A DNA stretch of 64,000 nucleotides from positions 36,795,769 through 36,859,768 of the forward strand of contig NC_061514.1 of assembly GCF_022539505.1 (NCBI RefSeq), given 5' to 3'. A model generated the notes under the pieces. That model was not told the DNA's origin. It searched no databases and was given only the letters and a program-made list of their open reading frames with translations. This stretch comes from Lolium rigidum (Eukaryota; Streptophyta; Magnoliopsida; Poales; Poaceae). Below are positions 58,640 through 64,000 of this stretch, in pieces; position 1 is the stretch's first letter; each line of letters opens with the position of its first letter. The position numbers and the translations under genes are program-made.

Positions 58640-58875
58640 CTATTGGTTTTGGCGTAGGTAAGATTAGATCTAGAGATAGAATCTAAGGGAAATAAAATTC
58701 CTACCCTTACTCAACACAGGCATAAAACAATCCTTAAAAGAAACAAGCATTCAACACATCAAGCAATCTAGTTCTAAACATTAACAAACCAGTATGGTCA
58801 TGCCACAAGTTGGTATGATCATTACGTTATTACATTATCGTTGGTCCAAAGAAAAGGAAAAAAACTAATGGTGGT

Positions 58876-59274
58876 CTATTCTATTTCAGTCTTGAGTGCT
58901 TCGAGTTCTTCTTCTACTTCCTTTAAGTACTTTTGAGTATTCAGAAGTCTATGCTTTAGTCTTTCTCCAAGTACATTGTTAGCTTTCCATGCAGCACTTC
59001 TGGCGGAGTCGAAGAATGATGTATGAAGTTCTGGGTTGGTGAACATCCAACATCCCATATCTTTATGGTTGTCATCTTTGTTTTTGTACAGGTGAAGTTG
59101 TACCCACCAATACTCTTGACCTTCATCCTCCACTGGGAATCCCTTGTACACAGCTTCTCCTTTGAGTCCCATGCTTTCCATGTTGTTCTTTAATGCCTTT
59201 GGGAACTCAGTGTCGCACTTTAGGGTCATGGTCATCACAGGCCCTTCCTTGATGGATTCAATGAGGCTGGTCAT
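58876..59274 (-). CDS. Extra 132-aa ORF between primer-binding site and gag
   Basis: An open frame starts MTSLIESIKEGPVMTMTLKC and has a Trp/aromatic-rich core (GQEYWWVQLHLY, MGCWMFTNPEL, SARSAAWKANNVLGERLKHR) and a C-terminal coiled-coil-like tail (LKEVEEELEALKTEIE). It lies in the leader of the Gypsy element, in the same direction as gag, separated from it by about 240 bp. Its length, composition and position suggest a real accessory protein. I do not recognise a named domain. Confidence 0.5.
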   Translation of the reverse strand: MTSLIESIKEGPVMTMTLKCDTEFPKALKNNMESMGLKGEAVYKGFPVEDEGQEYWWVQLHLYKNKDDNHKDMGCWMFTNPELHTSFFDSARSAAWKANNVLGERLKHRLLNTQKYLKEVEEELEALKTEIE

Positions 59275-59441
59275 CTAAAGAAAGAAGGGAAATGTTTTAG
59301 AATGATCTGAGGATTAGAATATGAGAAAATTTTGAAGAGAAAAGATCATGTTGATAAAGACAAGGTAATTGGACTTATATTTCCTAGGGTCTTCCTATTT
59401 GTAATCCAAACCTAGGGTCACGAACCTAAGGGCAACACAGT

Positions 59442-59453
59442 GCTCTGATACCA
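59442..59453 (-). other. Primer-binding site (initiator tRNA-Met) of the left Gypsy element
   Basis: On the minus strand TGGTATCAGAGC, complementary to the 3' end of plant initiator tRNA-Met. It lies two bases inside from the LTR edge at 59456. Confidence 0.8.
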
Positions 59454-59455
59454 TC

Positions 59456-62400
59456 TGTAGCGACCTCACCTTTTAAGGTGCCGATCTCTGTGTGTATCTG
59501 TGCTAGTCCCTGGATCAATCGCTAGCACACACAGTACACGATGTAATACCAAGAAACAAAGGTCTTTATTACATCGTATGATCCAGAATTTACATAAAGA
59601 TTTACAAATTGCATAGCACAAGGCTAGCCTATCATCGAGATTTACAACGAACAAACTTAGACAAGCATGGAGTCCTTCGTCTTCATGTGCCACGAAGCGA
59701 GCATGTTGAGGATAGACTCGTAACCCCTAACGATTCCTTACATCCATCATTCGGAATAACCTCGCAACATGATACGGTGCAGCCACGCAGGGTCAATACA
59801 TTTTGAATTGTATTGGCAAGATGGCACAAAAGCCAGTAAATTCCCAATGAGTCATATGACAACTAAAGTGGAAGCATCCACTGCTAACAACAGTGATTTT
59901 AATATTCATACAGATATGGGAACACTGCTATCAACAATGAATCCATGAGTCATATAAGGTGGTAACACTGCTCCATCCGCAATGAACCAATAGATCAAAT
60001 AAATTGGTAACATTGCTCCATCCGCAATGAACCACTGGTCAAATAAAATGGTTGCATTGCTCCATCCGCAATGAACCAAAGGGCATATAAATTGGTAACA
60101 CTGCTCCATCCGCAATGAACCAATGGTCAAATAAAGTGGTTGCATTGCTCCATCCGCAATGAACCAAAGGGCATATAAATTGGTAACACTGCTCCATCCG
60201 CAATGAACCAATGGTCAAATAAAGTGGTTGCATTGCTCCATCCGCAATGAACCAAGGTCATACAAAATGGTAACATTGCTCCATCCGCAATGAACCAATA
60301 GTTATATAAAATGGTATGCATTGCTCCATCCACAATGAACCAAAGGCCATTAAAGTGGTAACACCTGCTCCATCCGCAATGAATCAAGGGAAATGGTAAC
60401 ATTGCTCCATCCGCAATGAACCAAGGAAATGGTAACATTGCTCCATCCGCAATGAACCAAAGGTTATATAAAATGGTATCATTGCTCCATCCGCAATGAA
60501 CCAAAGGGCATATAAATTGGTAACACTGCTCCATCCGCAATGAACCAATGGTCAAATAAAGTGGTTGCATTGCTCCATCCGCAATGAACCAAGGTCATAC
60601 AAAATGGTAACATTGCTCCATCCGCAATGAACCAAAGGGCATATAAATTGGTAACACTGCTCCATCCGCAATGAACCAATGGTCAAATAAAGTGGTTGCA
60701 TTGCTCTATCCGCAATGAACCAAAGGGCATATAAATTGGTAACACTGCTCCATCCGCAATGAACCAAGGGTCAAATAAAGTGGTAGCATTGCTCCATCCG
60801 CAATGAACCAAGGTCATATAAAATGGTAACATTGCTCCATCCACAATGAACCAAGGTAGCACGGCTAAGCAAACAACTTCTACGGTGTATTTTACCGGTC
60901 GGTTAAGATACTTATAGTTATCCTAAATGGCGGTTCACATAGCCTAGTATAACATTTCCACACATGCACACTAGTGAATAATGCTACATACGTAATAAAA
61001 CATTGGGACATTCATGATCAAAGTGTCACTTGCCTTGGTGAGAGGACGAGTTGGTACACTCTTCGCAGAAACACTCGTTGCAATCAGCACAACCACAATC
61101 TACAAACCATAATTTCACTCCATAAACACATAGCAACATATAGACAATCGCAAATAAAAAATATGGATGCAATATGTGGAGTTAAACATGAACAAAACAC
61201 ACTTATGTATGTTCTCTGGTTGTCAATCTATATGCATGATGCCATGGTAATAATTTTAATGTTGAATTAATATATTAAAAACATTTCCTATCATTAGAAA
61301 AGATCTACAACACTAATACAAATACTACAAGGAAAATAGTATAGGCTCACATTTTTCTTTATCAATGCTACTGTACAGAGGGTTCAATTCTGCTGTTAAT
61401 AGCAAAATTAATTACTCCAAAATAATTTGTAGAACTCATTTATATAGTCAAAATACTCTATTTGAGTTTCTGCAAAAACTGTGTAATAAATATGATGCAA
61501 AAGTGCAATATTATGATGTCTAACTGTATTCTACACGTTTTTATGAATCCAGGGACGTCAGAATTTGTTAAATTTCGGATGAACGTAGAACTAAAGATAT
61601 GATTTCTACAAAGTTTGCGTATGTTTCTATGTCCAAAAGTTCGAAAATTAGAAACAGATATGACAAGTGGCAGAATCTGGTTGGTCAATACCCCTTTGTT
61701 TAAGTGATCTAGTATTTGGGCCTTAGGATCAACATCGTGTGGTTGCAAGGAAAAGAAATAAATGAGAAGAAAAATTATCAAGGGCAAGGGCAGCTCACGA
61801 ACAGGAAGAAAAACGTCGATGTTGCTGGCGTTGCACTTGTTCGTGGATGTAGTCGCGTTGCGGCGGTTCTTGGCGTCCGTGAAGTAGTGTACGAGCTGAA
61901 ATTGACCGTGAGTTCTACGTACGGGCTTTCTCACTGGTGCGCAGTTGCTCGCTGGTAAACTGTCCCGCGGACGTGCTCACAGACGAAGATGACGCCGTCA
62001 CTGTGGTGCACCAAAATTGCCGAAACAAAGTCTGAGACGTGCGCAAGGAAGAAATAGGAAGTTTGGAAGAAACTAGAGATCAAAAGATGGACCGTGCTCA
62101 CCGCAATCGACGATTTACCGCGACGGTACTGCGGACATGCGAGGCAAAATTCGAGCAGCCTGGAGGCTCTCGGTTTGTTCGGTTTGAGGGGAAATGAAGA
62201 GGAAGGAGTGGAGCTTAAGTAGCAACAAACGGTGCTTCAAATGGTGGCTTAAAACGCCCGGAATCAATTGGAGAGGAAATGACAGAAACTGAAAAACGTA
62301 GCTACGACTCGTCCGTTCCTGTACTGGAGCTTGATGGTGATCACAGCGGGTCCCACGTTAGAATAAGAAGAAAAAGGAAACGCGGAGAAAACAGACTGCT

Positions 62401-62947
62401 GGGCTGCTGCTTCGTGCGCGCCGTACGCGCGTGTGTGTGGCCAGCTTTGTTGATTTGACTTTGGGCTGGCCATTTGCCCCGTTCGTTTTCTTTTCTTTAA
62501 ACCAAAACTCTTTTCTTTTTCCTATTTTAGTATTTGGAGAATAATTTGACAAATTGAATTTGATCAAAAGTTACTCAAACTAACTCAGAAAAATATAAAT
62601 AAAATATCAGCGAATTCTTTATTTAATAAAGAATATTTTGAAACCACTTTTCTAACATTTTGAAAAAATTGAATTTGGCACATAGGTCGATATGACTTTA
62701 TTTGCATTACTTCGGTTTAAGGTTTATTTAAGAATTTGAAATTTCGCTCAAATTTCCTAGGAAATTGCAAAGATGTCATGATGCTTATGAATGCAATGCA
62801 TGTTTTTGAAAACTCCATTTTTTGAAAAACTTTTAAGTAACACCAATTTTTTTTATTTCATTGTAAATTTTCAACCAAGACAAACAAACAATCATTTATT
62901 TTATTTTTATTTCACATTCCAAAATTTGGAAAATTTGGGATGTGACA
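59456..62947 (-). mobile_element. 3.5-kb Ty3/Gypsy LTR with internal minisatellite
   Basis: Plus-strand ends are TGTAGCGACCTCACC and GGGATGTGACA (TG...CA; on the minus strand TGTCACATCCC to GGTCGCTACA). A minus-strand AATAAAG lies at about 59571. The LTR holds no gene; its open frames run through the minisatellite. The left side carries a primer-binding site and gag, while the right side carries a polypurine tract. Confidence 0.82.
59930..60856. repeat. ~44-bp minisatellite inside the Gypsy LTR, about 21 copies
   Basis: The core TGCTCCATCCGCAATGAACC recurs about 21 times at 36-46-bp spacing, with linkers such as AAAGGGCATATAAATTGGTA and AATGGTCAAATAAAGTGGTT. Linker types alternate in a partly regular order, so multi-unit blocks were duplicated. 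Confidence 0.92.
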
Positions 62948-62966
62948 GACTACCACCCTTAAAAGG
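62948..62966 (-). other. Polypurine tract abutting the LTR
   Basis: On the minus strand CCTTTTAAGGGTGGTAGTC directly precedes TGTCACATCCC. The same motif recurs at about 63031-63048 (CTACCACCCTTAAAAGAA on the plus strand), 83 bp further in. Confidence 0.65.
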
Positions 62967-64000
62967 AATCTCGTCCTCGAGATTCGAGAAAGGCTAGAAA
63001 GAAGGATGGGCATGGGATATGTTGGGGTGGGCTACCACCCTTAAAAGAATTTTTTTTTGTAGGTCGTCTTAGGTCTTGGGTTTAGGATAAGCTCATCTTG
63101 GATATGACTTGGCACATCCGAGGATATGACTTGACCTCAGGTCATCTTTTGAAAATATCTATGGCTTATGGCTTCTGAGCTAATATCCAATAGGCGAATG
63201 TTTATTCACATATAGTGATCAACATATCTCTCCAAAGTGAGTTGAGTAGGCTTTTCCTCATGGTTGGCTTCTAATCCCTGTGGGCTGGTCGTCGAAGTAC
63301 TTTTGATACTGACGGGTCACTCTTTGGGTCAATCGGAAGACCAAGATGAGAGGACTTCACGACATTCATCATCTTTGTTTATTGGTGTCTTCGACAACAT
63401 CCTTCCACAACTCTTCATCTAGTGGCTAGATCTTCAATCTCGTTGTAGTCCTACGGTTGGCAACACTTGCCTACTATAAGGGTATAATATTTCTCCACCC
63501 TAAGGTTTAGGCTTATCATCGACGTCTCTTTTGTAGGCATGTCTCTCTAGATTCGTAAAGTCAATATTACGAAAGCGAATAATAAGAGTAGTAGGAATGG
63601 TGATCAATCCATCCTGCACCCAGATTATTACTCCGCATTTGATTTATTGAATCTCGTATTCTAACACTTGGTCAACCTCACCAGTTTGATAAAAAAAATT
63701 CCATGGAGAATTGAATCAATGTTTCAGTCCCCATTATTGAATTGTTTTCAAAAACTTTCTATCGATCCTTAACTAGGTTTTTTGCGTATCTCATACTCCA
63801 CGCTTTCTTCACCTTGTAGGAAACATCAAGGTTGGTTTCACTACTGTTGTCTTCATGGCGAGTTGCCGAGAAAACATTCTCTAGGTTGGGTATAGATGAG
63901 AATAGATAGAAAGGTTCTAAAGAAGGTTCCTACCCAAACACAACAGATCAAGGCAATTTAGCAAACAACAATCATCTAACAAGCATCAAGCAACATAACA
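62967..64000 (-). other. 3' untranslated internal part of a second Gypsy element
   Basis: Non-coding sequence on the polypurine side of the LTR, with a second polypurine-like copy at 63031. No open frame with recognisable protein was seen up to the window edge. It would be the 3' leader of an element whose pol lies beyond 64000. Confidence 0.5.

Noticed and set aside
59906..60767. Minus-strand open frames rich in WFIADGA repeats
   Set aside because: They are a direct translation of the ~44-bp minisatellite, present in several frames, with no conserved protein.
59930..60856. CRISPR-like appearance of a 20-bp core with variable linkers
   Set aside because: The host is a plant, linkers are themselves related to each other, no cas genes exist, and the array lies inside an LTR.

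Overview
The window is nuclear DNA from a grass. The best fit is a large-genome cool-season (Pooideae) species such as a ryegrass, fescue or oat relative. Three things point there: (1) intron-containing plant genes for GTP cyclohydrolase I and flavanone 3-hydroxylase with grass-type GC-rich first exons; (2) nested LTR retrotransposons of Athila-like, Angela/BARE-like and other Ty3/Gypsy types; (3) Stowaway-type MITEs. No bacterial operon, rRNA, tRNA gene or CRISPR array was seen. A run of exactly 100 N (57699-57798) marks a scaffold join.

Layout. 1-4 kb: a GRF-zinc-finger gene copy and a two-exon zf-XS-like zinc-finger gene copy, both frame-damaged, with tandem repeats. 5.1-8.5 kb: an unclassified repeat with a Stowaway MITE inside. 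8.7-11.7 kb: a decayed Ty1/Copia element. 11.7-33.5 kb: a nest. An LTR fragment is interrupted by Athila-like element E. E's 5' LTR is interrupted by non-autonomous element A, and A's 3' LTR by non-autonomous element B. E's reverse transcriptase region is separately interrupted by solo LTR F. The A, B and F insertions each have a clean 5-bp target duplication. 33.5-35.3 kb: repeat debris, a probable retroposed fragment and a GC-rich inverted-repeat element. 35.6-41 kb: GTP cyclohydrolase I (483 aa, two exons, 3.5-kb intron). 42.3-43.3 kb: an AP2-like pseudogene inside a repeat. 43.5-45 kb: flavanone 3-hydroxylase (368 aa, three exons). 46.1-57.7 kb: a tandem LTR-internal-LTR-internal-LTR array of a third non-autonomous element. 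57.8-64 kb, after the gap: a minus-strand Ty3/Gypsy region whose 3.5-kb LTR has a primer-binding site on one side and a polypurine tract on the other.

The two intact genes act in unrelated pathways (folate/pterin and flavonoid synthesis), so they are neighbours and not a cluster. The non-autonomous elements A, B and C/D share a tRNA-Asp primer-binding site, a polypurine tract and a long non-coding 3' half. They combine two LTR types with two unrelated small ORFs, which looks like modular shuffling.

A technical signal runs through the window. Repeat copies differ mainly at CAG/CTG trinucleotides, in ways that are not cytosine deamination. This resembles base-calling error at CHG-methylated sites and may explain several apparent frameshifts.
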